Positions 22,962 through 35,029 of a DNA stretch of 64,000 nucleotides are shown here, piece by piece. The DNA is from Welwitschia mirabilis (lineage: Eukaryota > Gnetophyta > Gnetopsida > Welwitschiales), in assembly GCA_051453625.1 (NCBI GenBank), contig JBOZIK010000001.1, forward strand, positions 68,114,146-68,178,145. Reading direction: 5' to 3'. A program made the translations under genes and the position numbers. Under the pieces are notes generated by a model that was given only the letters and a program-made list of their open reading frames with translations, did not search any database and had not been told where the DNA came from. Every line of letters starts with the position of its first letter. Positions within the stretch are counted from its first letter, which is position 1.

Positions 22962-23821
22962 ATTTTATATCTTATATTTTGTAAACCTTATTCACTTAAA
23001 TAATAAGTATATAAAGCTTTTAATCCAATAAATAATTAACCTTAGTTTGTAACCTTTATAATTTACTATTGAAATAATAAAAATTATGTTAGAAGACTTT
23101 TATGAGAAAATCTATCTAAATATTTAAAATTAGATAATCCCATTATGGAAGGAATTTAAATCATATGATTAAACTAATAAATTAAAAATTTCAAGAGGAC
23201 ATAATAATATATTTTGCATTATATTTACTCATTTAGATTCTTGATAAATGTGATATTTGTACTATAGGATGAATAAATAATTTCTTCCTTGTATTATGTG
23301 ATTGATAGATTTTATGTATTTTTAAATAAATAAATATTTGAACAAGTAAATTCACTCTTACCTAGAACCAAGAATGATTAATGAGTAGATTTACTCTACC
23401 ATGACTTTATTGTTTTTGAGGTGTGTAAGGGCACTTTTTCTATTACATACTCATTACTTTATTTATTAAAATTAAAGAGTTTGTCTCATTGTGCTACATG
23501 CCAATTTTGAGATTTATGCATGTATTCTTTTGATTCATGTCTTGGATGAAAGAAATTTACTTATGAGTCTATTAAAGATTAAAAAAAGCTAGTATGAGGG
23601 AATGATGCATATAATTAAACATACTAATTAAAGCAAAAAGATTACTCACCCTAGTTAGGTGCATGAGTCATAAATATGATATTGTTTTATACTCCAATGT
23701 CACTTATTACTTATTTCACTTATTAATGCTAAATCATGTGATCTAGGGCTATGTACCTTTATTTATCTATTTATATAGCTCTTTTCCTCTCTTGTAAAGG
23801 AGATACTTTTTTTTTTATTTA

Positions 23822-23921
23822 NNNNNNNNNNNNNNNNNNNNNNNNNNNNNNNNNNNNNNNNNNNNNNNNNNNNNNNNNNNNNNNNNNNNNNNNNNNNNNN
23901 NNNNNNNNNNNNNNNNNNNNN
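23822..23921. other. Assembly gap (100 N) with repeated flanks
   Basis: AAGGAGATAC followed by T-rich sequence and ATTTA stands on both sides. Confidence 0.9.
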
Positions 23922-25054
23922 AAGGAGATACTTTTTTTTTATTTATTACAAGTGCATTTCTTCTTTTCTCTTCCTCCCCCCACCTCCTCTCTCCCTTTCT
24001 CATTCATTTTCTTACTTGTGGAGCTTAGAGCGTGGATCTTAGAGCTAAAACACTCTTGATCTTGGATCTTCATCATCTTCAACTATCAAGGACTTACTAA
24101 TCTTGCTAAGTAAGATTCTTACTCTTATTTTTTCATAAATGATGTAATATTTAATTATAAAATTATTTATGGCTTTTATAAAATTATGTTATGAAATATT
24201 ATCCCCTCCCATTAGCATTCACGAAGAACTATAGTGAGATATATAAGAGTTTCCTATGCTTGGTGATGGTAGATTACTAATAGATGATTATAGCCAAGTG
24301 ACTAAGGAGTTTGTTAAAAAAAAAAAAAAAAAAAAAAAATTTGGTATCCATATTTGTTTTAAAGTTATACTTATTTTTATTTATTATACCTTAGGACCAT
24401 CTTGTTATGGGTAAAGTTCAATCCTTAAAATTCTCTTTAGGCTAATACTCTTTCATGGAAAATCTCAAGGATCATAGTAAATAATTTTTTGAATTGAATT
24501 GATTTTTATTTCTACACTGATTTTTTTTTTTTTAATAATTGATTTGTCTTTATATGATTTATTAGTTAATATATCCATTATTTTGCTAATCTAAGTTATT
24601 ACTTAAGTAGTTATATAAAATTTATCATAATTTTATTATGGGAAAAATTAAATTTCTAAAATAGAGGCATAGGATGAAAATATCATAGCTTATTTATTTA
24701 TACTTATATGCTAGTGAAATTTTTTTGTAAGTCTATATTATTTCTTAAACATGAAAATGTAAAAATAGTAATTGTTCTCATGAGTAATTAAAATACAAGA
24801 GAAAGTAAATGTAAAACATAATAAGAAAGTAATTTATGTTTTTGTACCTATATATCAATATATTTACAAACTTGAGTATCTTAAGTTATATGAAATTGAT
24901 TAATATTTTCAAAACATATTGAATCATTTAAAAACTCAAAATATCTTGAAAGTTATGGTTATTTTAGTGTGGTATAATAAGACTATAATTTTAGAAAATT
25001 TGATAGTGTTTAGTCTTAAATTATAAAGTTAGAAATAATAATTTTATAATTCCA

Positions 25055-25154
25055 NNNNNNNNNNNNNNNNNNNNNNNNNNNNNNNNNNNNNNNNNNNNNN
25101 NNNNNNNNNNNNNNNNNNNNNNNNNNNNNNNNNNNNNNNNNNNNNNNNNNNNNN
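25055..25154. other. Assembly gap (100 N) with repeated flanks
   Basis: TAATAATTTTATAATTCCA occurs on both sides. Confidence 0.9.
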
Positions 25155-26276
25155 TAATAATTTTATAATTCCAAGATAGTTGGAGTTAGATTTTAAGAAA
25201 CCTATTATGTGTCTAGTTTCTGAAAAACTACTATAATTTAATTTTTCCTTCACAATTAACTAATTATTAATTTTTAACTATGATATCTCCCTAAAGCCCA
25301 AGAATGTTATAATTAATGTTTAAAATTATAAAAACATTATCATACAAATGTTTATAAATAAATTGAGCATATAAAATATGTCTCTATTAATAGATTTAAG
25401 TTAAATTATCTATAGGTAGTATTTAATTATAGAAATATCTCTTTTACCCTTTTTCTTTAGCTTACTTTGAAGGGGCATCCTTATAAGAATTTTCACACTT
25501 GTAGTTTAAGTGATAGAAGTAGACTCTAGTTCATTACTTATTTTTATTAACTTATAATATAGCCATATGAAATCTTGAATAGATGCTTGTATTTTAACAA
25601 TTATGCTTGAGTTATAGTTTCTTTTGTTTATGTTATTTTCACTAATTCATAGAGATTCTCATATGAACATGGAAGAGTGTTTTTAGGATTAACATAGCTC
25701 CAAGTATGTTTCAGTTTCTTTAAGTACATTATTTTATTTTTTCTTTATTATTATTAAAATAAAAAAGAATATTTCATTTATTTATATAGAAAATAAAATA
25801 TAAAATTATTTTCTTTAGTTAGATTTTTTTTATTATACTCTTGCAAGAAATGTTCTGATATGCTTTCTTTCTTTTTATGGTTGTTTCCATAAAATTAACT
25901 AAAGAATGATTAGAATTATTATAACTAGGTAAATAATTCATTAAATATTTACATTATTTAGTATTATTTGCATGCATTTATATGGTTTATTTATCAAATA
26001 CTACTAAATTAAAATAATTCTAATAATATCCATCCCCACATTTGGATTTCATCACCAAAGTGAGTTGCATTATTTTTTTTCATAATACCCTTCTGGAAGT
26101 GGATTTGATCACTACTCTCCTATCATACCCATGTATAAACTTACTTCAACTTAATATCTTGAGTCCTTAGTGTTAATGGATTCTGTTGCATCATCTAGAG
26201 ATGCTTCAAAGAAGTTAGGGCCATTTGTAAGCATGCATCTACTTCATGTACTATGTATCACTTGTATTAGGGGTAT

Positions 26277-26281
26277 CAAGA
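26277..26281. repeat. Target site duplication of E4, left
   Basis: CAAGA; pairs with AAAGA at 44854-44858 (4 of 5). Comparison with the empty site in the E3 5' LTR (about 20520-20532) supports it. Confidence 0.6.
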
Positions 26282-27344
26282 TGTTGTAGTATGTATTTGT
26301 GTAAACAATTTAATATTAAGAAGATCTGTTTATTCACAAATAAAATATATATCTACATAAAACAACACACTAATATAGATGGGAGTTTATCGAAATGTCA
26401 TATCTTATTAAAGACTTATGAGAGAAGAATAAGAATTGGTTTTCTAGAAAAATATGGTAACAAAAAGTAAGAACAATGCAAAAAATAAAGATGCGATGCA
26501 AATATAAATGCAACTAATTCTAAATGAAATGCAAAATAATGTTAAAACTACCTTCTTTCAGCCTTAACAAAGGCTATCCTTAAGACCTATATCATCAATG
26601 AAACTGTTACCATATAAAGAGCAACATAAACCATAAAGGACATGTAATAGAACTAAATGCATAAATGAAAATAGAGTTTTGTTTAAAAGGAATTAGCATC
26701 GGGGTTACAAAATAGCTGAGCCTTAATAAAGGATGAATAGATCTTCATCAAGGGAATGTTTTTCTACAACTGTTGAGATGGATCTTCCATCCTTCAATCT
26801 CTTGTTGTGAGAATTTTTGGTGCATGGAAGATGTAGAGGAGAATCAAAGAGGGGTCTTATTTATAGGATTGAGAAACAAAACCAACACATAAAAGGCATT
26901 GAAATATATGCTTAATTATAAGAAAGAAATAGATAAAATGGATACAGATTAGATGGTAATTACAACTATCATCTTGGCTATCATATGAATGACATGAGTG
27001 GATAACAACCCTTTAGAAAGTATGAGTTATTAGTTTTGGCTCTAGTCCACATTAGCATTCTCATGTGGCATCTATAGTGCTATCATTCTGACTATCATGG
27101 GTGATAATAGTTCGTTTTATCTTTTTCACTAGAGAGAAGTCTTTCTTTTGCATTAGTGATTTTACTCTAAATCCATATGCATCAGAATATGCCTTATATG
27201 CCTCTAATCACGCAAGGAATTGCATAATTCTAGTATCTTTTATTAATTCTTCATAATCCTCAGAATTACATCTAAACCTATGTAAATGTCCTATAAAATA
27301 GCTCAGAAAAATGCATAAAATACACATAATTTGGTAGTGCATCA
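26282..27344 (-). mobile_element. 3' LTR of E4
   Basis: 1063 bp; on + it starts TGTTGTAGTATG and ends GTAGTGCATCA. Pairs with 43817-44853. Two hairpins centred near 26986 and 27101. Confidence 0.88.
26965..27112 (-). repeat. Two LTR hairpins (E4, 3' LTR)
   Basis: Centres about 114 bp apart; the second has lost much of one arm. The matching pair in the 5' LTR is at 44489-44648. Confidence 0.7.
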
Positions 27345-27359
27345 TAGACCTTCACTTAG
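27345..27359 (-). promoter_or_regulatory. Polypurine tract (E4)
   Basis: On minus: TAAGTGAAGGTCTA directly before the LTR, matching AAGTAGAGGGCTA of E5. Confidence 0.75.
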
Positions 27360-28235
27360 CCTTTGTCAGTCCCTGATAAAAACTAGGTGAACAACTACAA
27401 ATGTAAGCCAAATTGTCTTTAAAAAATCAATCTAGACATTATAAAATAAGCTCATAAATAATCTAAAATACATCATATAGCAAAATAACAATAAGGCATC
27501 ATGTGTATAGAGTGAAAATTTAAAAATTATGTCTCATGAAAGCTCCAAAAAAAAACTTTGAAAGTTTATCAAAATAAGCCATAAAAATGGGTTCTGCCCC
27601 CTGAGAAAAATAATACATTTCATATTGGCTAATAGAGCAAAGAAAGTAGATCGGAGTGAGAAGGCAGATGACAAATATTTTTGTATTTGAATAACTTTTG
27701 AAATTACATACAGAGATAACTATAAAAATGTCAGATTTTAAAAATAGAGATGCATGAAATATTCTAACAAGCATGGAAAGAGTGGACGATGAAAATGTGC
27801 TAAGTAGAATGAGGCAAATCCATGAATGACCAATAAATATTCTGTTATAAAAATGATTAAGAGCAGCATTTATAACTCTAAAAGACTAAAAATAAACATC
27901 ACAAAATTATTAAGAAAATTTATTTAAGTAAGCAATCAACTCTTTATTGAAAACTTATCAGAGAAAGCATTAAGTGTTAAGGTCTTAAAATGATAAGAAA
28001 ATACAGAAATGACTTTGAAATAACTAACCAAATAACAAAAGAAAAGAAAGAAAGAAAATAATGCAAAATAAAGAAGATAGCCTACCTACCAGAAATTTTA
28101 ACCTAGTAGATTCCTATGAAAGAAATTGTAACATCACTTAATTTAAAAATGCATGACTTAATGTATAAAAAAATTCCATTCAATAAGGCAATGGTTATGA
28201 CGATGCTAAAAATAACATGTTTTAAACACTAAATG
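27360..28235 (-). other. E4 3' spacer, distal part
   Basis: Non-coding. Reverse complement of sequence like 4400-5900 of E1. A repeat of this spacer resumes beyond the E5 insertion at 38913. Confidence 0.7.
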
Positions 28236-28240
28236 ATAAG
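28236..28240. repeat. Target site duplication of E5, left
   Basis: ATAAG immediately before the LTR; identical copy at 38908-38912. Confidence 0.9.
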
Positions 28241-28472
28241 TGTTATGATGCAAATTTGTGGAAATTTGATGGTGTATTTTGAATACTTTTATAGGACATT
28301 CATATAGTTTTTGATGCAATACTGATGATTATGAAGATTTGATAGGATGATCAATAAAACGTGTGATATCTAGCATTTTCAATAGTTTCTCGGGCTTATT
28401 ATGATACTACAAGAGTGGAAGAAGGACTTTACGATGCAAAGACTGATTTACCTTAGAGAAAGAACAAAAGAA

Positions 28473-28736
28473 GACTATTGTTCCCGCAATTGTCCCCATG
28501 ACACCTAGGACAACCAGACTGCTGACATGGATAAAAGCCTATAACATAAACAACAGTACATGATGCACATGTTGACAGGGAATCATTTACATATTTGTCC
28601 AAATAATAGAGAGGATGATGATATCAGGACTATGTGCAGGCAATCCATAGGGCTGACGATAATACATGGCATACTACCTAAGCCATTAAGGGGGCATCGT
28701 GCCCTCTATCATGTGATGACAAACAAGATGACAATT
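28473..28736 (+). repeat. Three LTR hairpins (E5, 5' LTR)
   Basis: Centres near 28495, 28600 and 28714 (spacing 105 and 114). The linkers between them are themselves similar (a TACATG-rich phrase before each), so in the LTR the unit is a tandem repeat of about 105-115 bp with one hairpin each. Confidence 0.8.
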
Positions 28737-28850
28737 GTTTTTACACTACAACAATAAATTTCATTGTAAATAAGATCAAATGACCCATGTGGGTTATTAG
28801 GGTTTCTATTTCCCAACTTTAGGGTTTTACCTCTAATTTCCTCAATTGAA

Positions 28851-28865
28851 AATGTATAAATACCC
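28851..28865 (+). promoter_or_regulatory. Probable TATA box in E5 5' LTR
   Basis: GTATAAATACCC lies downstream of the hairpins and is kept in the 3' LTR, where the element's own promoter is expected. Confidence 0.55.
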
Positions 28866-29645
28866 TTCTCCTCCTTCATTTCCACTCCATCTTTTGTACT
28901 CGATACTTATAATGGAAGCTTGAAGGGTGAAAGGTCCATCCCATACTACAAAAAGGAGTCTCCTTAGTGTCAGGCTATGTCCCTCTCATTGAGGTGCTAT
29001 TATTCTGATTTATAAGTGGATGCTATTTTGATTTCATTTGGATTAATACAAATTCCTCTTTTATCTCATTATTGTGCATGTCCCTTATGATTTAAGTTTG
29101 TCTTAGTTAGTAATAAGCTTTGATTTATTTAGATCATAAGAACAACCTTTATTAAGGTTGACCTTATTTAGTGGCATAGATTTGCATTATTTCTTTCTTT
29201 TTTTTCTTATTGCATTTCATGTTCTACTTGGAGAGATCTCATATTTTATATTAATTAAGAACTGGAAGATACTCTTCTTACTTGATATAAATTATAGAGA
29301 AGTAGTCTTTGTGATAGAAATACTAGGATCTAAGTAGGATCTATTTTCATATCCATTTGTATTCCCATTTCCATTTACATTTGCATTATCATTTCCATTC
29401 ACTTGCATTTAATTTCTATTTAAGTATTATATTTACTTGTATTATTTGCTATTAATTTTATAAAGACAAAAAGAACTAAAATACATTGGCAAAATCAATT
29501 CTCTAACTCTAAGCCTAGTGCCTTCATTGGATTACAACATTTGGATGAACTCCCATCTATACTAGAGTGTGTTTTCTACAATTTACATGATTTATAGGTT
29601 TATCTAAAGGGTTTTTAGATTGCATAAATTTACACCACAACATTT

Positions 29646-29663
29646 TGGCATTGTTGCTAAGAG
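29646..29663 (+). promoter_or_regulatory. Primer binding site (E5)
   Basis: TGGCATTGTTGCTAAGAG corresponds to TGGCGCCGTTGCCGGGGA, the tRNA-Asp-type PBS used by Athila-like elements, with CpG and GC decay. Three bases after the LTR. Confidence 0.8.
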
Positions 29664-29796
29664 GATTGTTACTAGTCAGAAGTACCTTGAATCTTTCTAT
29701 TCAACTTATCTATTTTAAATTAGTGTTGTATTTTTTTAGCCTAGGCTAAAGTAGGTTTATTTTGTAACTTAAATTTATGTATTTTCTTGTTATTTT

Positions 29797-30036
29797 CCTA
29801 TCATCTTACCTATTATCCTCATGATCTGAGAGGATGATAGTCTAATTTTTTTTTCATATTTTTGCATTTTTGCATTTTCTTTTATATAAAGAAATCTCTA
29901 TTATCTTTTCTATTATCCTCATAACATACGTGGATGATAGTCTGCTGTTTTTCTCTGAGTTTATGTAATTTCAGATTTTTCTTTTACTGTGATCATTGTC
30001 CTGCTGGTCATTCCTATAACTACATAGATTACGGTT
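29797..30036 (+). repeat. 5' UTR hairpin array, three units (E5)
   Basis: Centres near 29818, 29918 and 30013 (spacing 100 and 95). The first two share ATTATCCTCAT in the centre and GGATGATAGTC at the right arm. Linkers are T-rich, unlike those of the LTR hairpins. Confidence 0.8.
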
Positions 30037-30085
30037 TGCTATTTTTTATTTTTCTATTTTGTTAGTTGTTTGAGGATGTAGGGAT

Positions 30086-31560
30086 ATGGTAAATACTAGT
30101 AAGAAGACGAAATATCAGAGAGAACGGAACTTGATTAAATAAAATATCAAAGAAGGATTAATTGAATTCAAATTAAATATAGGTAAACACAACTTAGGTA
30201 TGCAAATTCCTAAAATTAGAGAAGAATATTTTTATGCTTTTATTATTTTAGAGTTTAATTTTGCAAAAGAGAAGTATAGCATAAAAGGCGATTGTATTGT
30301 TTTTTTGAAAATGTCAAACATTTTGAAAGCGTTATAAAAACAATAGCAAGTACCTTCTTCTAATGCTCCAATTATAATAGGAACTTCTTCTTCAAATGCA
30401 AATGTTATAATTGGGGATTTAATTACTAATAGAAAATGCAAAATTCAAAATCATTTTGATTTACCTTCTAGAAATGATATAGAGTTAAGAAACTTAAGTG
30501 CGTACCTAATCTTTTTGGGGGAACTGGAAGAAGATCCTTTTAAACATCTAGCTAACATAGAATAACTTGTGCTTACATCTGGAAATGGAAAAAAAACATA
30601 CTAGTGATAATACATACATGATTATTTTTTCAGTTACCCTTTGAGAAAGGGTAAAAATTTGTCTCAAAACCATCTACATAAAAGTCTTAAATCTTAGAGT
30701 CAAGTGTAAGAAGTTTTCATTAAAATATTTTTGAGTGAAAGTAGTATAAGGAAGAGAAGAAAAGAAGTAAACAACTTCTAACAACCTCATGAAGATTATA
30801 CAACCACTTATGAATATTTTATAATTGCTAGTCATCCCAACCCTATTAATGAATTTCATAAGAAATAACTAATAGATTAGTTTTATCGAGGATTGAATGC
30901 TTCAACCAAATAACTTATAGACTTTTACTGTAAAAAGAATTTGTTGAAATTAAGTTTAGATGATTGATGATTCTTGGAGTGTACTAGAGAATTTAATGAA
31001 AATCAGTCAAACTTTGCCTAAGCTCACTAAGAAAAACTATATTGTAGGACAAATTTTGAAAGACCTAAAAAAGGTCAAATATGATAGGAAAGAAGAAAGG
31101 AAGGATTTAACTAATTTATTGAAAGATTTTACTACTACTTTAAAGATGTATATTCAAATGATAGTTGATAAAAAGGTTGTTAAGAATGAACCCTCAACTT
31201 CTAATTGTGAACTTTGTGAAGATGATTCCCATTCAACAAAATAATATCCTTTGTTACCAACTTGAAAAGAAAGCATGTTTAAGGAAGTATGTGCTTTCAA
31301 CCAAAGAACTCCTAACTTAAAAATCTAATCATCATTTCAATAAAGACTAAGAAGACAACCCTAATGAAAACCATTTAAGAATAGATTTAAAATTCCAACC
31401 TCTAATCAAACTCTCAACAAAATCTGAATTATTTGCTTAGAGAATTTATTGAGGAAATGAGAAAGGTGTAAGAGAAAACCAATAGCAACATTGAGAACCT
31501 AGTGAATGTGCTTCAATAAATCATGCTTATTAATCATAGACCATAAGGTTATCTTGCTTC
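30086..31560 (+). pseudogene. Gag of E5, broken
   Basis: Starts MVNTSKKTKYQRERNLIK at 30086. A middle block reads FDLPSRNDIELRNLSAYLIF (from about 30457). A partly open segment (30960-31244) ends with a half zinc knuckle, CELCEDDSHSTK, after which two stops replace the expected Cys. The tail (31568-31852) is open and holds RRDLKIVTRSGK and RLNMNPKFHEHLKSL, a region that in Athila proteins leads into protease. Gag builds the particle. Several stops; not functional. Confidence 0.8.
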
Positions 31561-31567
31561 CTAATCA

Positions 31568-32360
31568 ATGCCCAATCTAAATAAAGTTAGAAGAGACTTA
31601 AAAATTGTAACAAGAAGTGGGAAAGATACAACACCTCCTAACCATGAGGTTTCAGCTTCTAAACAAAATGAAACAATTGAGGAAGATGATGTAGAAATAT
31701 TAAATTCTTATAACCTTCCTCCCACATCATCTACAAAAGCCTTTATTAAAGATAATTTAAAAGAAAATAAGGGGAAGAAACCATTCACTCCTTATCTTAA
31801 TAGATTGAACATGAATCCTAAATTTCATGAACATCTAAAATCCTTGATGTAAAAAGTTAACAGTGACCTTCCTTTTTGGAAACTCTTATGAGAAAACCTC
31901 AAATATTTTAAGTTGTGGAAGGACTTAGTAATAAGAAAGCAAAAATGTATCATTCCTAGTAAAGTCTTTCTCACCTAATCTCTTTCCAACTTAGTGATGA
32001 AGAAATGTCCTAAATTCAAAGATCCTAGGGCTGTAACTATTAGTATTACCTTAGAGGAAAAAAAGAATTAGGAAGGCTTTGATTAACATAGATGCAAGTG
32101 TGAACATTATGCTTTTTCATATATACAAAATACTTTGGTTAGAAAGTATATTTGAACCTATACCTATTATCCTAGAACTAGCTAACACCTCAATTAAAAA
32201 ACCTTTAGGAATCATTAAAGATCTAGTCATCCAAATTAAGGAAGCTTTCTATCCCATTGATGTTGTCATAATTGAAATAGAGAATGATGGAGGGTATCCA
32301 CTACTTCTGAGAAGAGCCTTTTGTGCTACAGCTCATTGTATCATTGACACTTAGTCTAGA
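31568..32360 (+). pseudogene. Protease region of E5
   Basis: Open piece 31568-31852 (linker), then the aspartic protease at 32060-32354: INIDASVNIMLFHIYKILWL, IKKPLGIIKDLVIQI and GGYPLLLRRAFCATAHCIID. The Athila active site D-L-G-A-S reads N-I-D-A-S here, so the catalytic Asp has become Asn. The Ile-Ile-Glu / LLRRAF block and the closing IID are well kept. It would cleave the polyprotein. Confidence 0.82.
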
Positions 32361-32626
32361 ATGATGAGATACTATTTTGACAATAAAGAAATTATCATTA
32401 GGGTTTTTGATGTTGTAGACATAGGGACTAATTTCAACATTGAAGATGATTTGAGACCAACTTTATTTCTACAACATTGAATCATAGAAGAGAGATTAAT
32501 TATGTTACATTAGCCAACTTTGTATGATGACTCAACTAAAATAGACTATTTTGAATCTAAAAATGAAGTTTTTAAGGATGAGGAAGAAACCTAATATCTT
32601 TTCTTAATAGAAAAACTTTTTGAAGA

Positions 32627-32673
32627 GTGTCGTCCCTTGCCTATCATCCCCACAATAGATGGGACGATATTCC
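32627..32673 (+). repeat. Hairpin within the protease-RT linker (E5)
   Basis: CGTCCCTTGCCTATCAT, CCCC centre (32648-32651), ACAATAGATGGGACG. It lies in the reading frame (CRPLPIIPTIDGTIF), whereas E1 and E4 read PLHKP-type residues at that place. Confidence 0.75.
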
Positions 32674-32799
32674 AACTCAACACTCATGAGCTTAAGAAAT
32701 TACCCAAAGATCTAAAATACATATTTTTATGTGAGAATCAAATGAAACCTCTAATAATTAGTGACCTTGTTACTCCTCAATAAGAATTAGATTTGATGT

Positions 32800-33640
32800 C
32801 ACTTTTAGAATTAAAGAAAAATGCCTTTTCTTGGACATGTAAAGACTTAGATGCCATTCCTCTTTTTATAGTTCAACATAAAATCTATATTAAGAATAAT
32901 GCCAAACCTATTAAGCAACTCTAAAGAAGACTAAATGTAACCCTTAAACAAATTATCAAAGATGAAATCATTAAATTTATTGATGCTGGATTTATTTATG
33001 CCATAGCAGATAGTGAGTGGATTAGTCCTTTAACAATAGTGCCAAAGAAAGAAGGAAAGTGGAAAATGTGCATTGACTTTAGAAAACTCAATAAGGTCAC
33101 CACAAAGGATCATTATCCTTTACTATTTCTTGATCAAGTTCTTGATATAATTCAAGGTCATGCTTATTATTGTTTTCTTGATGGGTATAGTGGTTATAAT
33201 CAAATTTTTATATCAAGCAAAGACCAAGCTAAAATCATCTTCACATCTTCCTTTGAAAATTTTGCTTTCAAATGAATGCCATTTAAACTTTGTAATGCCC
33301 TTGGAACTTTTCAATGAGCCATAATGGGAATATTTCTAGTATGATAGAAGACTCTATAAAATGTTTTATAGATGATTTCTTCATCTTTGATGATACTTTC
33401 AAATAAACTATGTTGAGATTAGAAAAAGTCCTTTATAAATGTATTACAAGTGGGTTACAGTTGAGTTGGAAAAAGAGTTTCTTTCTTGTTCAACATGGAA
33501 TTGTTTTAGGTCACCAAATTTCAAAGGAAGGAATTAAGATGAACCCCATAAAAGTAGATATCACTAAAAATCTTAATACTCCAACAAATGTTAAATAAGT
33601 TAGATCTTTTCTTGGACATGCTAGTTTCTACCGCTGATTC
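32800..33640 (+). pseudogene. Reverse transcriptase of E5
   Basis: Order: IKFIDAGFIYAIADSEWISP, VPKKEGKWKMCIDFRKLNKV (33039 on), YCFLDGYSGYNQ, MPFKLCNALGTFQ, FIDDFFIFD (about 33367) and GIVLGHQISKEGIK. The three catalytic Asp positions (LDGYSGY and FIDD) are present. Stops at the end of the first segment (33273) and others break the frame. It copies element RNA into DNA. Confidence 0.9.
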
Positions 33641-34115
33641 ATTCATGACTATGCTAAAACTTGTAAATATATCCACTCTCTACTTGAAAAATATGTCAAA
33701 TTTGAGTGGTTTATTTCATGCCAACTTGCTTTTGAAACTATTAAGAATAAAATCTCTTCTGAATCTCTTTTCATGGGGGAGAGGGATGGTTATCAGTCAA
33801 AAATATGAAAATCAATTCAAAGTCATATTTTACCTTAGTAAAACTTTAATAAATGCCCAATCTCACTATACTATCATTGGGAGACAAATGCTTGCTATCA
33901 TCTATTGCTTGGATCATCTTTGATACTATTTTTTTGATTTCCACATCAATGTTTACACAAACCATGTAGCCATCCATTATTTCATGACAAATAAAAATTC
34001 AAGTTCCAGACTTATGTAATGGATCCTTTTAATGCAAGAATTTAATCTTACCATCATTGATAAAGCTAGAAAGCATAATCGTGTGGCTGACCATCTTTCT
34101 CGACTTACTTGCTTC
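33640..34115 (+). pseudogene. RNase H of E5
   Basis: Reads FYLSKTLINAQSHYTIIGRQ, LAIIYCLDHL, YTNHVAIHYFMTNKNSSSRL, then LMQEFNLTIIDKA and NRVADHLSRL. This is the Ty3/gypsy RNase H tail with the usual YT(D/N)H and V-ADHLSRL signatures; the Asp of YTDH has become Asn. It would degrade the RNA strand after copying. Confidence 0.85.
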
Positions 34116-35029
34116 ATTGATAAAACTCCTATTAATGGATCCTTTCTTGATGAGCAACTCTTTGCAATTAAACAATTGTATGCTATCTCTTATTCTCACC
34201 TTGCTCCTTGATATGCTAACATTGTTAACTATCTAGTAACTATGAAAACTCCTCAGCTTTGGAACCATAATTAATGAAAAACATTTCTCTATAGGATCAT
34301 AGACTATGAGTGGAATGAGCCACATCTTTATAAATGTTAAAAAGAACAAATTATATGTAAATGTATGTCTAAATGGGAGACTTTAAAATTTTTAACACTT
34401 TGTCATGCTGGAGTTTGTGGGGGATACTTTAGTGGACAAAAGGCCACCATAAAAATTATTCACTTTGGATTCTATTGGCTAACTCTTTTTAAAGATTTAT
34501 TTTACTTTTTTTGAAAGTGTGATTCTTGTCAATATTATGATAGCCTCACTCATTTTCACGATATGCCCCTCAAATCTATACTTAAATGTGAACCTTTTAA
34601 TTTTTGGGGAATTGACGTTTTAGGCCTAATTTTACCATCATTCAATGAGAAAAATTATATTTTAGTAGATGTGGATTATGTTACTAAGTGGGTTGAAGCT
34701 ACTCCTACCATCATAAATGATTCTCGAACTATTTACAATTTTGTTTAAACTCATATTTTTAAACGATTTTGATTTCAACATATTATATTAGTGATTGAGA
34801 TACCCATTTCATTAACCACCTCTTTCAAAAACTTCTTCTATCCATTGGTGTTAAACATAGAGTTGCTTGTGTTTATCATCCTAAAACCAATGGTTTAGCT
34901 AAAAATGCAAATAGAGAGATAAAAAAAAATGCTTCAAAAATAAGTCTCTGTCAATATGAAGGCTTGGTCCTCTAAACTTAATGATGTTCTTTGGGCTTAT
35001 CATACTACTTGGCATAACTCTCTAAGTTT
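34115..35029 (+). pseudogene. Integrase of E5, cut by a gap
   Basis: The HHCC-like region reads TLCHAGVCGGYFSGQKATIK, HFGFYWLTLFKDL and KCDSCQYY. The core follows (34563 on): MPLKSILKCEPFNFWGIDVL, VDYVTKWVEATPT, a second Asp in DTHFINHLF and a Glu in NANREIK. All three catalytic D, D, E can be located though stops intervene. The final open part (34956 on) reads WSSKLNDVLWAYHTTWHNS and enters the gap. The C-terminal domain is not readable. Confidence 0.88.

Larger units (their letters stand above)
22963..26281 (+). mobile_element. 3' LTR of E3, first part
   Basis: Aligns with 17069-20520. It is interrupted at 26281 by E4 and continues at 44859. It holds two 100-N gaps (23822-23921, 25055-25154) with repeated flanks, and an A-rich run near 24317. 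Confidence 0.8.
28241..29642 (+). mobile_element. 5' LTR of E5
   Basis: Starts TGTTATGATGCAAATT and ends CACCACAACA. Three hairpins sit in its first third. A TATA-like stretch (AATGTATAAATACCC near 28851-28865) and a following GGAAGCTTGAAGGGTGAAAG are conserved in the 3' LTR (CTATAAATACCC near 38119). Confidence 0.93.

Noticed and set aside
23930-24059. Open frame with hydrophobic start at 23751-24059
   Set aside because: It lies in the LTR of E3 across a gap with repeated flanks; the matching LTR copy has no such frame.
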